A stretch of 64,000 nucleotides of DNA, taken from NCBI GenBank assembly GCA_041398565.1, contig JAWKUN010000002.1, positions 1,860,001 through 1,924,000 of the forward strand, written 5' to 3'. The stretch is from DATGPD01 sp041398565 (GTDB taxonomy: Bacteria > Planctomycetota > UBA1135 > UBA2386). Positions 16,642-25,429 of this stretch are shown piece by piece. The translations under genes and the position numbers were made by a program. Each line of letters starts with the position of its first letter. Position 1 is the first letter of the stretch. The notes beneath the pieces are model-generated. The model was given only the letters and a program-made list of their open reading frames with translations. It was not told the DNA's origin and made no database searches.

Positions 16642-19053
16642 ATGAGTCCTTCCCGACGACACAAGACCTCCGAACGACGTACCAAGAGCAGTCGCCGACA
16701 GCTGGCCGACGACCTCTCCGAGCTGGAGCCTCAGGCAGAAGCCGAGCTCCCCACGCTCGAGCCGGCCGACGAGCTGGAGGAGCTGGCGCCGGACTCGCCT
16801 GTCGCCGTCGACATCGGTCCGGCCGACGAACCGGCCTTCGACACCGAGGTCGTCCTCGACCTGCCGGACATGGACAAGGCCGCCGTGGCCGGCGCGATCG
16901 ACGCACCGCTGCGCTGGGCGGCCGGCCGGAACGCGGCGGCGTTGCGCTATCGCAGCGTGGTGGTGCGCTTCGCCGGCGAGACTCTGATCAGCACCGCGGC
17001 GAAGGACAAGGTCGGCGAGGTCCTGCGCGACGTCAAGGCGGTCAGGGTCGTGGTGCGCCGCGGCTACGGCGACGAGCTCGTGCACGAGGGCGAGCTGCCG
17101 AGGGTGGCCACCGAGGTGCGCGTCGAGGGCGACGTTGTGCACGTGGACGTCGACAACTCCCAGCTCGATGTTTCGGATCTGGCCGTGGCGCTGCAGGCCG
17201 AGATGGCCAAGGTCACCGCCAGCGCCAAAGGCAAGACCTACGAGATTGCCTTCCGCGGGGCGGCTCCGGACGCCGAAGCCCGTTCGCTGCTGCGCGCCGA
17301 GCTTCTGGCCGCGGGGGCGGACCGCGCCCGGATCGGTGAGCAGGTGCTCTTCGACCGCGAGCTGGAGTCGCGCATCAATCTGGCCAGCAGCGCCGGCTCG
17401 GCCGCGATCCAGGTGACCCCGGCCGACGACGAGGCGACGACTCTGGCTGCGTTCGACCTGGTGCTTGCGCCGAATGCGCACCAGCTCGCCGGCCGCAAGG
17501 TGTTCGTCGAATTCCTGGGCCGGAGCGCGCGCGAGCAGGAGCTCTTGCGCCTGGTCGAGATCAGCCGGGCGGCGCAGCCCGCACGCCTGGAGATCGCGGC
17601 ACCGTCGGGCGAGCCGGACCAGATCTGGCCGCCCCTGGTGGAGGTCGAAGCGGGCGGCGACGAGGCGCTGGTGCGGGTCGTCGACGTCGGTCGCAGCAAG
17701 GGTGGTCTGGCGGTGTCGTTCGCGCGCGAGGTGGCGGCGGTGGCCGGTTCGCTGCGCGGCAAGCGCGTCACGGTGGCGTGGCCGGCCGATTTCGAGCTCG
17801 ACCCGGCGCTGGAGAAGGCGTGCATCGTCGACGCGCTGGCGGGGGCGGGCGCGGTCGCCTGCACCTTCGGCGGCGACCACCGCGAGCCGTTCCTACCGCT
17901 GCCGCTGTCGTTCCGCGCGGCCAACGGTGGCCAGGTGGCGACGCTCGACACCGACGCCGGCAAGCCGGGCGAACTGGTGCGTGCGATCGAACGCCGCGTC
18001 GCTGCCGCTGGCGAGGGGCTGCGTGGCAAGACCCTGCGCGTCGAGATCAAGGGTGCGGGCTCGGCGTCGCGCGGCGTGCTGCGGGCCCTGAGCGAAGGCT
18101 GCGCGCACGCGGGCGTGGCGCGCCTCGAGGTCGAGGACCACGGCGTCGTCGACATGCTGCTGCCGCCGTTACTGACCGTGAGCAAGGCGGGTGCCCACGC
18201 CGTGCGCGTGGCTGCCGAAGCCGCGGGCCGCACCCCCGCGCAGGTCGAGCTTGCCCTGCAGCGCGAGCTCGAGCCGGTGGCCGCCGGCGACAAGACCACA
18301 TGGACCGTGCAGCCGTCGGCGCTGCAGGAGGCGCTGGTGGCGGCGGCGGTGGCCCGCGGCGCTGCGCGCGTGCTTCTCGACGGCGAGCCGCCGCTGCAGG
18401 TGCATCCGCCGCTGTTGATGGCGGAGGGCACCGAAGATCGTCTGGTCCTGCGGGCGACTCCGGGCGACCAGGCCGAGGCGTCGGTCCAGCTCGCGCGCGA
18501 ATTGCCGGCGATCCTGCGCGATGCGGGTGGACTCGGCGCGCGCACCGTGCAGATCGTGTGGCCGGGTGCGAAGGCGCCGCCCACAGGCGCGCTGGCCGAA
18601 CTCGTGCAGGGTGTCGTGGCCGCGGGACCTCAGCGTGTGCTGCTCGACGACGGCCGCGGGCGCAGCAAGCAGCTCTTCCCCGAGGTGGTCCCCGAATACG
18701 TGACGCTGCTGGGGCGCCGGGACGATGCCGCGGCTCCGCTGCTGATGGTCGGCATCGACGCCGGCACCGGCGAGGAGCACGCCGCCCGTGTTCTCGCCAA
18801 GCTCGAGAGCCATGCCGATCTGCTGCAGGACAGACAGGTGCTGCTGGTGCTGCAGACCGACGACGGCGACGCGTCCGTCGGCGCTGGCGATCCTCTGATC
18901 GCGGCGGTGCGCGCCTTCGTCGATCCTCGCGCCGCGGCGACGCTGGTCTACCGCGGGCTCGATGCAAGGCGCCGGCCGCACTTCGTGGTGGCGCACTCGC
19001 GGGTGGACGCGCTGGCGGTCGGAGCGCGCTTCGCCGATCCGCGGCGGCGCTGA
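16642..19053 (+). CDS. Uncharacterised 803-aa internally repetitive protein
   Basis: I do not recognise this protein. From the ATG at 16642, residues 1-75 are charged and disordered-looking (basic 1-20, then acidic). From about residue 100 to 785 it is built from diverged units of 80-90 residues. Each consists of an amphipathic helix, a GKxVxVxW/I strand, an alanine-rich helix, an RVLLD/RLEV strand and a proline-aromatic ending: IWPPLVEV (329), LPLPLSF (418), LPPLLTV (507), HPPLLMA (588), FPEVVPE (679). No signal peptide or membrane segment is visible, so it is probably cytoplasmic. It stands alone between a plus-strand dehydrogenase and a convergent glycosyltransferase. Confidence 0.75.
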   Translation: MSPSRRHKTSERRTKSSRRQLADDLSELEPQAEAELPTLEPADELEELAPDSPVAVDIGPADEPAFDTEVVLDLPDMDKAAVAGAIDAPLRWAAGRNAAALRYRSVVVRFAGETLISTAAKDKVGEVLRDVKAVRVVVRRGYGDELVHEGELPRVATEVRVEGDVVHVDVDNSQLDVSDLAVALQAEMAKVTASAKGKTYEIAFRGAAPDAEARSLLRAELLAAGADRARIGEQVLFDRELESRINLASSAGSAAIQVTPADDEATTLAAFDLVLAPNAHQLAGRKVFVEFLGRSAREQELLRLVEISRAAQPARLEIAAPSGEPDQIWPPLVEVEAGGDEALVRVVDVGRSKGGLAVSFAREVAAVAGSLRGKRVTVAWPADFELDPALEKACIVDALAGAGAVACTFGGDHREPFLPLPLSFRAANGGQVATLDTDAGKPGELVRAIERRVAAAGEGLRGKTLRVEIKGAGSASRGVLRALSEGCAHAGVARLEVEDHGVVDMLLPPLLTVSKAGAHAVRVAAEAAGRTPAQVELALQRELEPVAAGDKTTWTVQPSALQEALVAAAVARGAARVLLDGEPPLQVHPPLLMAEGTEDRLVLRATPGDQAEASVQLARELPAILRDAGGLGARTVQIVWPGAKAPPTGALAELVQGVVAAGPQRVLLDDGRGRSKQLFPEVVPEYVTLLGRRDDAAAPLLMVGIDAGTGEEHAARVLAKLESHADLLQDRQVLLVLQTDDGDASVGAGDPLIAAVRAFVDPRAAATLVYRGLDARRRPHFVVAHSRVDALAVGARFADPRRR

Positions 19054-19056
19054 GGC

Positions 19057-20166
19057 TCAAGCGACTTCGGCGCCCGCAGGCACCGGCGCCGGTGCCGCGG
19101 CTGCGGCCAAGGCGCGCTCGAGCTGCACTCCGTGGGCGCGACGGGTGTAGCGCGAGGCTGCGGCGAGGCCTGCAGCCCGCAGGCTGGCGCGCTGTCCTTC
19201 GAGGCGGGCGGCGGCGGCCAGACCCTTCGCCATGGCCACGGGATCGCCGGGCGGCACGAACAAGGCGTAGCGCGTCTCACCGTGCTCGCGCGTGCACGGC
19301 AGGTCGGTGAGCACGCAGGGGACACCGCACGCCATCGCTTCGATCGCGGGAAGGTAGAAGCCTTCGCCACGGTCGCGGCCGGTGCCGAGGAAGACGTCGA
19401 GCGAGCGGTAGACGTCGCCCATGGCGCGGGGGGCGACGCGGGAGTGGAACTCCAGAGGGAATGGCTGGGCTCGCTCGCGCGGGTCAGGCTCCGTGTTGCT
19501 GATGCGCACTACCTCGAGCTCGAGTCCGGCACGTGCCGCCAGAGCGCAGGCGGCGAACCCGTCGGCGATGCCCTTGCCGGCGAGCTGGTAGGGCCCGACC
19601 ATGCCGACCCGGATCCGCGCCGCCGGCGGCCGGACCGGACCGGGGAAGTGGACGTCGTGATCGATTGCCTGCACGACGACAGTCGCGTCGATGCCGAAGC
19701 GCGCCTGCAGGCCGAGCGCCAGGTGCTGGGAGACGGTGACGTGGTGGATGCCGGGGAGCGCGTACACGGCCTCGATCTGCGGCCGCATCGCCGCGTAGTC
19801 GACCAGATCGCCTTCGTAGCCCTGGCAGAAGTGGACCGTGGGAGCGCCGGACAAGGCCGCCCACGGCACCGTGCTCCACAGGGTGCCGACACACACGTCG
19901 CTCGGCGGTAGACGGGCGTCGGCGAAGGTCGGGACCTGCACGAAGCGGCAGCGCAGCTGCATCCAATCGGGTCCCGGCGAACGGGCCACGACCGTCACGT
20001 CGTGGCCGCGGTCGACGAGCCAGTTGGCGTCGTCGAGCACCACCTTGACGCCACCCCACAGCTGGTCGGCGCGCTCCAACAGGTAGGTGACGCGCAACCG
20101 CGGCACGTTCGCATCGGCGCCGCTGGCCGTCGTCGATCCCACCGCTGACTGCGGAGTCCTTCGCAC
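19057..20166 (-). CDS. Glycosyltransferase family 4 protein
   Basis: 369 residues from a GTG start. The protein shows the two-Rossmann GT-B pattern: VTYLLERADQLWGGVKVVLDDANWL with the N-terminal GG, a middle VSQHLALGLQARFG, the sugar-nucleotide side VGMVGPYQLAGKGIADG, and the GT4 signature DVFLGTGRDRGEGFYLPAIEAMACGVPCVLTD with the donor-binding EGFxxPxxEAMA motif. It should transfer a sugar from an activated donor onto a lipid or glycan acceptor. The substrate cannot be told. Its stop is 3 nt from the stop of the convergent gene ending at 19053. Confidence 0.85.
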   Translation of the reverse strand: MRRTPQSAVGSTTASGADANVPRLRVTYLLERADQLWGGVKVVLDDANWLVDRGHDVTVVARSPGPDWMQLRCRFVQVPTFADARLPPSDVCVGTLWSTVPWAALSGAPTVHFCQGYEGDLVDYAAMRPQIEAVYALPGIHHVTVSQHLALGLQARFGIDATVVVQAIDHDVHFPGPVRPPAARIRVGMVGPYQLAGKGIADGFAACALAARAGLELEVVRISNTEPDPRERAQPFPLEFHSRVAPRAMGDVYRSLDVFLGTGRDRGEGFYLPAIEAMACGVPCVLTDLPCTREHGETRYALFVPPGDPVAMAKGLAAAARLEGQRASLRAAGLAAASRYTRRAHGVQLERALAAAAAPAPVPAGAEVA

Positions 20167-20384
20167 CCTCGACCCTCCCGTCTCGTACCTGTCCGGGTGG
20201 TCGGCAGGCAGAGCACCCGAGCTTCAACCAATCGCTGCAGTCCTCGCGGCTCGAAGACGTCGGTGCCACGTGCACGCCGGCCGTGCGGTGTTCGGTCCGT
20301 GGCCGTCGGTGTGGGCGGTCGTCGGCTCCGTTCGCTCATCCGACCGAGGAGGACCGAGACGCGATCCGCGTGCGCACCTTGCCG

Positions 20385-20627
20385 TCAGAGCGCGAAGACG
20401 AGGGCCGCGACGACAGCGGCGACCATCGCCAGCCACCACCACAGGTGGGTCGCGTTGGCAGAAGGGGCGAGCGGCGCGTCGTCGGGAAGCTCGACCGAGA
20501 GGTAGTCGATGTCGTCCGAGCTCTTCCAGCCGGTGCTCGCGTCGCTGCCGCACTCGGGGCACGCGGGACGGCCGGCGCGAAACAGGTGCCCGCAGTGAGC
20601 GCACTCTTCCATCCGGGGCTGCGCCAT
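20385..20627 (-). CDS. Small zinc-ribbon membrane protein
   Basis: 80 residues. The N-terminus has two CxxC pairs (CAHCGHLF and CPECGSD), a short zinc ribbon. After an acidic linker, the C-terminal ~20 residues (LWWWLAMVAAVVAALVFAL) form a tail anchor. The ribbon would face the cytoplasm. It lies 31 nt downstream of the CbpM-like gene on the same strand, so it may be co-transcribed with the DnaJ/CbpM pair. Function is unknown. Confidence 0.75.
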   Translation of the reverse strand: MAQPRMEECAHCGHLFRAGRPACPECGSDASTGWKSSDDIDYLSVELPDDAPLAPSANATHLWWWLAMVAAVVAALVFAL

Positions 20628-20658
20628 GGCGGCAGCGTGCGGCCGCGCGCGGCCGGCG

Positions 20659-20925
20659 TCAATCGTCGGCGAGGGGATCGTCGGCGCGCGGGTCGTCGGC
20701 GAGGAGGGCCACGGCGAGCTCGAGATCGACCCCGAGGCGGTACCAGCGAATCAGTTGGGCGAGGCGGTCGAGTTCGCTGACGGCGATGCGTAGGCGACCG
20801 GCGTCCGCTTCGGCGCGGCGCAGGACTCCGAGCGACTGCACGCGCAGGATCCACTCGACCTCGACGCCGTAGGTGCGGGCCACGACCTCGATGGAGAGCC
20901 ACTGGGGTGGTGGGGAGGCGCTCAT
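20659..20925 (-). CDS. cbpM: CbpM-like chaperone modulator
   Basis: 88 residues with the MerR-like helical core of CbpM: WLSIEVVARTYGVEVEWILRVQSLGVLRR, followed by LRIAVSELDRLAQLIRWYRLGVDLELAVALL. In Escherichia coli CbpM binds the J-domain of CbpA and inhibits it. The start ATG at 20925 overlaps the TGA of the upstream DnaJ-like gene (ATGA), as expected for a coupled cbpA-cbpM pair. The tail has a short DDPRADDPLADD repeat. Confidence 0.8.
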   Translation of the reverse strand: MSASPPPQWLSIEVVARTYGVEVEWILRVQSLGVLRRAEADAGRLRIAVSELDRLAQLIRWYRLGVDLELAVALLADDPRADDPLADD

Positions 20926-21953
20926 CCTTCGCCTCCCGGCAAGCGCGCGCCGCCGCCGACCTGGGACGGACCCGCGGCCGCGGCCTGCCGCAGCAGGTCG
21001 CGCTGCCGGTCGCTCATGCTCGCCGGCAGCGCGTGGCGCACGACGATGTAGAAGTCGCCGTGGCCGCCCTGGCCGTCGGCGAAGCCCTGGCCGCGCAGGC
21101 GCAGTTTGGCACCGGCCTGGGTGCCCGCGGGGATGCGCGCCTCGACTCGCCCGCGCGCCGTGCGCACGCCGACCTGGGTGTCGGCGAGCGCCTCCCACGG
21201 CGCGATGGGGACGTCGGCTTCGAGGTCGTTGCCGTGCAGGCGGAACGTGTCGGTGGAGGCCAGCTCGATCGTCAGCAACAGGTCGCCGGCGCTGGCGCCG
21301 TCTTCGCCGGGTTCGCCCAGCCCACGCAGGCGCACGGTCAAGCCGTCGCGCACGTCGGGCGGGATGCGCAGCGAGACCGTGCGTCGTTGGCGGACGCTAC
21401 CGACGCCACCGCAGGCGGGGCAGACGTGCTCGCCGAGGAAGCCGACGCCGCCGCAGCGCGCGCACGGGGCAGTGACGCCGAGTTCGAAGTCGCGGCTCCC
21501 GCCGGCGAGGGCGTCTTCGACCGACAGCTGTAGTGTGGCGCGCACATCGGCACCGCGGTGGCGATAGCGCGGATGTCGTCGGGGCTGGCGGCCGACGTCG
21601 CGCCCCATCTGTTCGCCGAAGAAGCGGGCGAAGAAGTCGGAGAAGCCGCCGCCGCCGAACTGTCGCGCGAACTCTTCGGGATCCACCTGCGGCCCACCGC
21701 CGGCGTCGAACTCCTGACCGTCGCGCCATCGTGCACCCAGCTGGTCGTAGCGCTTGCGCTTGTGCTCATCGGAAAGCACCTCGTACGCCTCGCTGATGCG
21801 CTTGAACTTGGCCTCGGCCTCCGCCTTCTCGTCTTCCTTGTGGCGGTCGGGGTGCCACTGCAGCGCCAGCTTGCGGTAGGCGCGCTTGATGTCGTCGGCA
21901 CCGGCGTCGCGCGCCACGCCGAGCACCGCGTAGTAGTCCTGGAACTCAACCAT
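20922..21953 (-). CDS. DnaJ/CbpA-type co-chaperone with a reduced zinc finger
   Basis: 343 residues from the ATG at 21953, chosen because MVEFQDYYAVLGV is the standard J-domain start. The HPD motif sits at residues 34-36 (QWHPDRHKE). A G/F-rich region follows (FGGGGFSDFFARFFGE). The central region keeps only two CxxCxGxG motifs (CARCGGVG and CPACGGVG) instead of the four of DnaJ. The C-terminal substrate-binding beta domain follows (RVEARIPAGTQAGAKLRLRGQG). It should stimulate DnaK ATP hydrolysis and deliver clients. It is coupled to the CbpM-like gene. Confidence 0.88.
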   Translation of the reverse strand: MVEFQDYYAVLGVARDAGADDIKRAYRKLALQWHPDRHKEDEKAEAEAKFKRISEAYEVLSDEHKRKRYDQLGARWRDGQEFDAGGGPQVDPEEFARQFGGGGFSDFFARFFGEQMGRDVGRQPRRHPRYRHRGADVRATLQLSVEDALAGGSRDFELGVTAPCARCGGVGFLGEHVCPACGGVGSVRQRRTVSLRIPPDVRDGLTVRLRGLGEPGEDGASAGDLLLTIELASTDTFRLHGNDLEADVPIAPWEALADTQVGVRTARGRVEARIPAGTQAGAKLRLRGQGFADGQGGHGDFYIVVRHALPASMSDRQRDLLRQAAAAGPSQVGGGARLPGGEG

Positions 21954-21968
21954 GTGAAGTAACGCACC

Positions 21969-21991
21969 GGAGCCTGACACCGAAGTGTGCG
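21969..21991. repeat. REP-like dispersed element, partial copy
   Basis: GGAGCCTGACACCGAAGTGTG shares the core GGAG[TC]CTGACAC with the elements at 4847, 8367 and 59726. Like the 59726 copy, it continues into GAA(A)GTGTG. It lies in the short gap between the DnaJ-like and permease genes. Confidence 0.6.
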
Positions 21992-22013
21992 TTTGCCAGG
22001 GGTTGACCCTGAA

Positions 22014-23831
22014 TCAGTGGTGGCAGCACGAGCTGCTGGCCGCTGCTTGTACGGCACCGTGTTCGCCGTGGCCATGGTCGTCTCCCTGTGCCATGAAGAG
22101 GCGGGCGAGCATGCCGCGGACGCCGACGCGCAGCGCGAAGAGTGCGAAGGCGCCGGCGAGGACGGTCAGGCACGCGTACTCGAGGACGGTGCCGTGGTGG
22201 GTGTGGGGATCGGTGGCGAGGAAGGGCCCCGGTCGACCCAGGAGGCCGTTCACGCCGTAGCCGAGCGCCACGGCCAGAACCAGCATGCTGCCAGCGAACC
22301 CCAGAGCCAGACGGTGGCCGTGCAAGCGCGCCAGCACACCGTAGGTGGTGACGTTGCTGGCCGGCCCGGTCAGCAGGAAGGCGATGGCCGCGCCAGGCGA
22401 GATCCCTTGCGCCACCAGCACGGCCGCGAGCGGGGTGGAACCGGAGGCGCAGACGTAGAGCGGCAGGCCGAGCAAGGCGGCGACCGGCACGTCGACGCCG
22501 ACCGGCAACGCGCGCAGCACGCTCGGGTCGAGGTAGGGGGTGATGATGGCGGCGAGGCCGAGCCCGGCCAGAAGCCACGAGCCAGTGTCGTCGACGGCGT
22601 CGACGAAGCCGTAGCGCACTGCCTCGGCGAAGCTGCGTTTCGGCGCCGCGGCCGGCGCCTGCGGGTCGGCGAGCCCTTCCGGCGCCGCGCTCGGCCGCCC
22701 CAGCCGGTGGGTGATCAGCGCCACGGCCAGAGCCAGCGCGCCGGCGCTGACGACGCGTGCGATCGCCACGTCGGGACCGAGTAGACGGAACGACAGGAGG
22801 ATGGCGGCGATCTCGAGTTCAGGCGTCGCCACCAGGAACGCCAGCCCTCCGGCCAGCGAGGCGCCCTTCCGCACGAGGTCGCGGTAGATGGGCAACACCC
22901 CGCACGAGCACACCGGCAGCGGCAGGCCCACCGCCACGCCGCGCAGCGCCTGGGTCAGCGGCCGGCCGCCCATGATGCGACCGGCCCAGTCCGACGGCAG
23001 GAAGGTCTGGGACAGCCCCACGGCCAGGTAGCCGAACACGAGCGCCGGCGCGCTCTGCAGCGCCAGGGTCAGGAACACGGCTCCGGTGCCGTGCACGTGG
23101 TCGCCGGCATCGACGTGGCCGTGGCTGTGTCCGAGGGTCAGCGCCCACATCACGGCGCCGCCGGCGAGCCCACCCAGCACCGACGCCACGTGCAAACCGC
23201 TGCCCTCGGCCGGGCGCGGGGGCGGGATGTGTGCGTGCACGACGATGTGTGCGAGCGATCCGCACAGGAGCGCCTCGAACGTCGCGATCGCCTTCGCGGG
23301 TGCGTGGGCCAGCATGGCGTCGCCGACGCTGAAGCCCAGCAGCGTGCCCACGACCAGCACCAAGCTGGTGGCGATGGCGACCCGCACCCCGAGAGTTCGC
23401 GGCACGACCCACCAGATGCCGATGCCCTCGAGCAGGCGGTGCAGGAGCACGGCCCACACCAGGATCTCGCCGTAGCCTTGCGCGTGGTCGTGCTCGGCGT
23501 GTCCGGGGTGGAGCCAGACGCCGTCGAGCATCGAGTGGAACAGCAGGGCCAGCAAGGCCACCACCAGCGCCACGTTGCGCGTGCCCCGGCCGGCGGGAGT
23601 CAGACCTTGCTCGGCGAGCACCGGCGCCACCAGGCCGACCACGAAGGCGGCGAGCGCCAGCAGGCCGCCCCGGTCGAGGCTGTCGGGCAGCACGTGCAGC
23701 AGGACCATGCCGCCGACGGTGACGATGACGAACGCGTCGAGCCAGACCGCCGTCCAGCGGGCGCGCTTGGCCCAGGCCACCAGGAAAGGCCCCAGCGCCA
23801 GAGGGAGCAGGCTCAACAGGAGGAACGCCAC
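22014..23831 (-). CDS. Heavy-metal permease (SO_0444/ArsP-like)
   Basis: About 605 residues from a proposed GTG at 23831. The reading frame stays open further upstream, overlapping the next gene, so the start is uncertain. There are two blocks of membrane helices separated by histidine-rich loops (HPGHAEHDHAQG, GHSHGHVDAGDHVHG), the permease signature PVCSCGVLPIYRDLVRKGAS, and later LYVCASGSTPLAAVLVAQG and TGPASNVTTYG. The tail ends SSSCCHH. These cysteines and histidines fit Cu/Zn or similar metal efflux at the inner membrane. The metal is inferred from family resemblance. Confidence 0.82.
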   Translation of the reverse strand: MAFLLLSLLPLALGPFLVAWAKRARWTAVWLDAFVIVTVGGMVLLHVLPDSLDRGGLLALAAFVVGLVAPVLAEQGLTPAGRGTRNVALVVALLALLFHSMLDGVWLHPGHAEHDHAQGYGEILVWAVLLHRLLEGIGIWWVVPRTLGVRVAIATSLVLVVGTLLGFSVGDAMLAHAPAKAIATFEALLCGSLAHIVVHAHIPPPRPAEGSGLHVASVLGGLAGGAVMWALTLGHSHGHVDAGDHVHGTGAVFLTLALQSAPALVFGYLAVGLSQTFLPSDWAGRIMGGRPLTQALRGVAVGLPLPVCSCGVLPIYRDLVRKGASLAGGLAFLVATPELEIAAILLSFRLLGPDVAIARVVSAGALALAVALITHRLGRPSAAPEGLADPQAPAAAPKRSFAEAVRYGFVDAVDDTGSWLLAGLGLAAIITPYLDPSVLRALPVGVDVPVAALLGLPLYVCASGSTPLAAVLVAQGISPGAAIAFLLTGPASNVTTYGVLARLHGHRLALGFAGSMLVLAVALGYGVNGLLGRPGPFLATDPHTHHGTVLEYACLTVLAGAFALFALRVGVRGMLARLFMAQGDDHGHGEHGAVQAAASSSCCHH

Positions 23832-23875
23832 GGCGCGGAACGGTAGGACAACGCCGGGGCGCGGTCCAACGTCGC

Positions 23876-25345
23876 TCAGCGTCGGATCAGGACGGTGGCG
23901 GTGTCGGTGACGATCACGCTCCGCCACTGCGTGCGCACCAGGCGCAGGAACTCCTCGTCGAAGTGCAGGTGCCGGTACCAGTGTTCGATGTACGGACTGT
24001 CGGCGAAGGGGTCGTGCATGAGAACGAGGCGCCGCACCGCGACGGGGTCGCTGGTCGGCCCGAACCAGCGCTCCCGGATCTCGGGGTGATCGGCCAGAGC
24101 GGCGAAGGTGAGGAAGGGGTCGGTCACCAGCGGCCGGCTGCCGGTGAGCCAGCCGAGGAACGGCTCCTCGCACAGGGTCGGCACCGGCTCCTGCTGGCGC
24201 AAGGCGGCCGCAGCGGCCGCCAGCGGGCTCTTGGCCAGGCTCGGAGTTCCCGGTTCCGGCAGCAGCCGCCGCCAGGGTTGCCCCAGACCCAACAGGATGG
24301 CGAGCACGCACAGGCTGCGGACCGGGGTCAGCCAGCCGGCGAGGCTGCGGCCGGCGTGCAAGCTGGCGAACAGCGCCAGATCGAACAGGTGGTTGAGGTC
24401 GGTGCCCCAGCTCCGGTAGACGACCACGGTCTTGAGCCACACGGCGGCGACGAGAACGTCGTAGCGGTCGGCGCGCCGCTGCGCCAGGCGCGCGAGCACC
24501 GCGGTGGCCGACACGAGTGCGATCGCCGGCAGCGCCAGGTCCCAAGGTTGCGGGCTTCCCGGAAGCATGCCGCCCAGGTCGGCGGCGAGCGCCGAGAAGG
24601 TCTCGCCCCAGGCGCGGGGTGCGCGCGCGGGCTGCACCAACAGGTAGCGCAAACCGTTGCCGAGGAAGTCGCAGCCGAGACCCCACTGCAAGAAGACGAC
24701 ACCGGCGGCGGTCAGGCCGACACACGCGGCCAGCAAGCGCAGCGCCGTCCGCTGGTGGCCTGGCGCTCGCCACGCCGCCAGCAGTAAGGCCAGGCCGGGC
24801 GCCAGCGGCGCGGTGGCTTTCACGAAGAAGGCGAGGGTCAGGCAGGCCGCGGCCGCCCACACGCGTGGGGGACGTTCATGCTCGCCGCCGAACGACCAAA
24901 GGGCCAGGAGACCGAGCAGGGCGGCGCGGGGATCGTCGCGCATGCCGACCAGCGAGAAACACACGGGGAGGGTGCACAGCGCCCAGGCCGCCGGGTGGAG
25001 GCGCAGCACGCCGAGGGGGCGCGCCAGGACCGCCACGACCAGCAGGCAGGCCACGACCTCGGCACCGACCAGCACGCGCATCCCGGGCACCAGGTCGAGG
25101 CCCGTGCCGGGCAGCAGGGCGTACGGAGCGAAGCCGAGCGGGTGGTAGAAGACCGAGTAGACCAAGTCGACGCTCGGCTCGGGCGGGTAGAGGACGCCGT
25201 GTCGCAGGAGCTCCGCCAGGGTCGCGAACACTCCCACGGTGTGCGTGAGCAAGCGCGCGCTGTCGACGTGCAAGGCCACCGCGTAGCCCGCTGCCGCCAG
25301 CGCCAGCCCGGGCACGACTCCGACCAGCCACCGCCACCGATGCAT
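23876..25345 (-). CDS. GT-C-type integral membrane protein, probable glycosyltransferase
   Basis: 489 residues with about ten hydrophobic segments, starting with WLVGVVPGLALAAAGYAVAL. The first periplasmic loop (HGVLYPPEPSVDLVYSVFYHPLGFAPYAL) resembles polyprenyl-phosphate-sugar-dependent GT-C enzymes. The C-terminal ~120 residues form a soluble domain (LLPEPGTPSLAKSPLAAAAAAL, then VPTLCEEPFLGWLTGSRPL and DPFADSPYIEHWYRHLHF). No donor or acceptor can be deduced. It is transcribed toward the permease with a 44-nt gap. Confidence 0.65.
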   Translation of the reverse strand: MHRWRWLVGVVPGLALAAAGYAVALHVDSARLLTHTVGVFATLAELLRHGVLYPPEPSVDLVYSVFYHPLGFAPYALLPGTGLDLVPGMRVLVGAEVVACLLVVAVLARPLGVLRLHPAAWALCTLPVCFSLVGMRDDPRAALLGLLALWSFGGEHERPPRVWAAAACLTLAFFVKATAPLAPGLALLLAAWRAPGHQRTALRLLAACVGLTAAGVVFLQWGLGCDFLGNGLRYLLVQPARAPRAWGETFSALAADLGGMLPGSPQPWDLALPAIALVSATAVLARLAQRRADRYDVLVAAVWLKTVVVYRSWGTDLNHLFDLALFASLHAGRSLAGWLTPVRSLCVLAILLGLGQPWRRLLPEPGTPSLAKSPLAAAAAALRQQEPVPTLCEEPFLGWLTGSRPLVTDPFLTFAALADHPEIRERWFGPTSDPVAVRRLVLMHDPFADSPYIEHWYRHLHFDEEFLRLVRTQWRSVIVTDTATVLIRR

Positions 25346-25429
25346 GGGGGCGATTGTGCCGCAACGGCCGCCGATCCCGTCGCGAGGGCTCCACGATTCC
25401 GGCCTGCGAGCGCCGTGCGGCGCCCGGCC

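Noticed and set aside
23832..24860. Upstream extension of the permease frame to 24860
   Set aside because: It lies antiparallel in codon use to the GT-C gene on the same strand and translates into arginine/proline-rich sequence without structure. The transmembrane protein begins near 23831.
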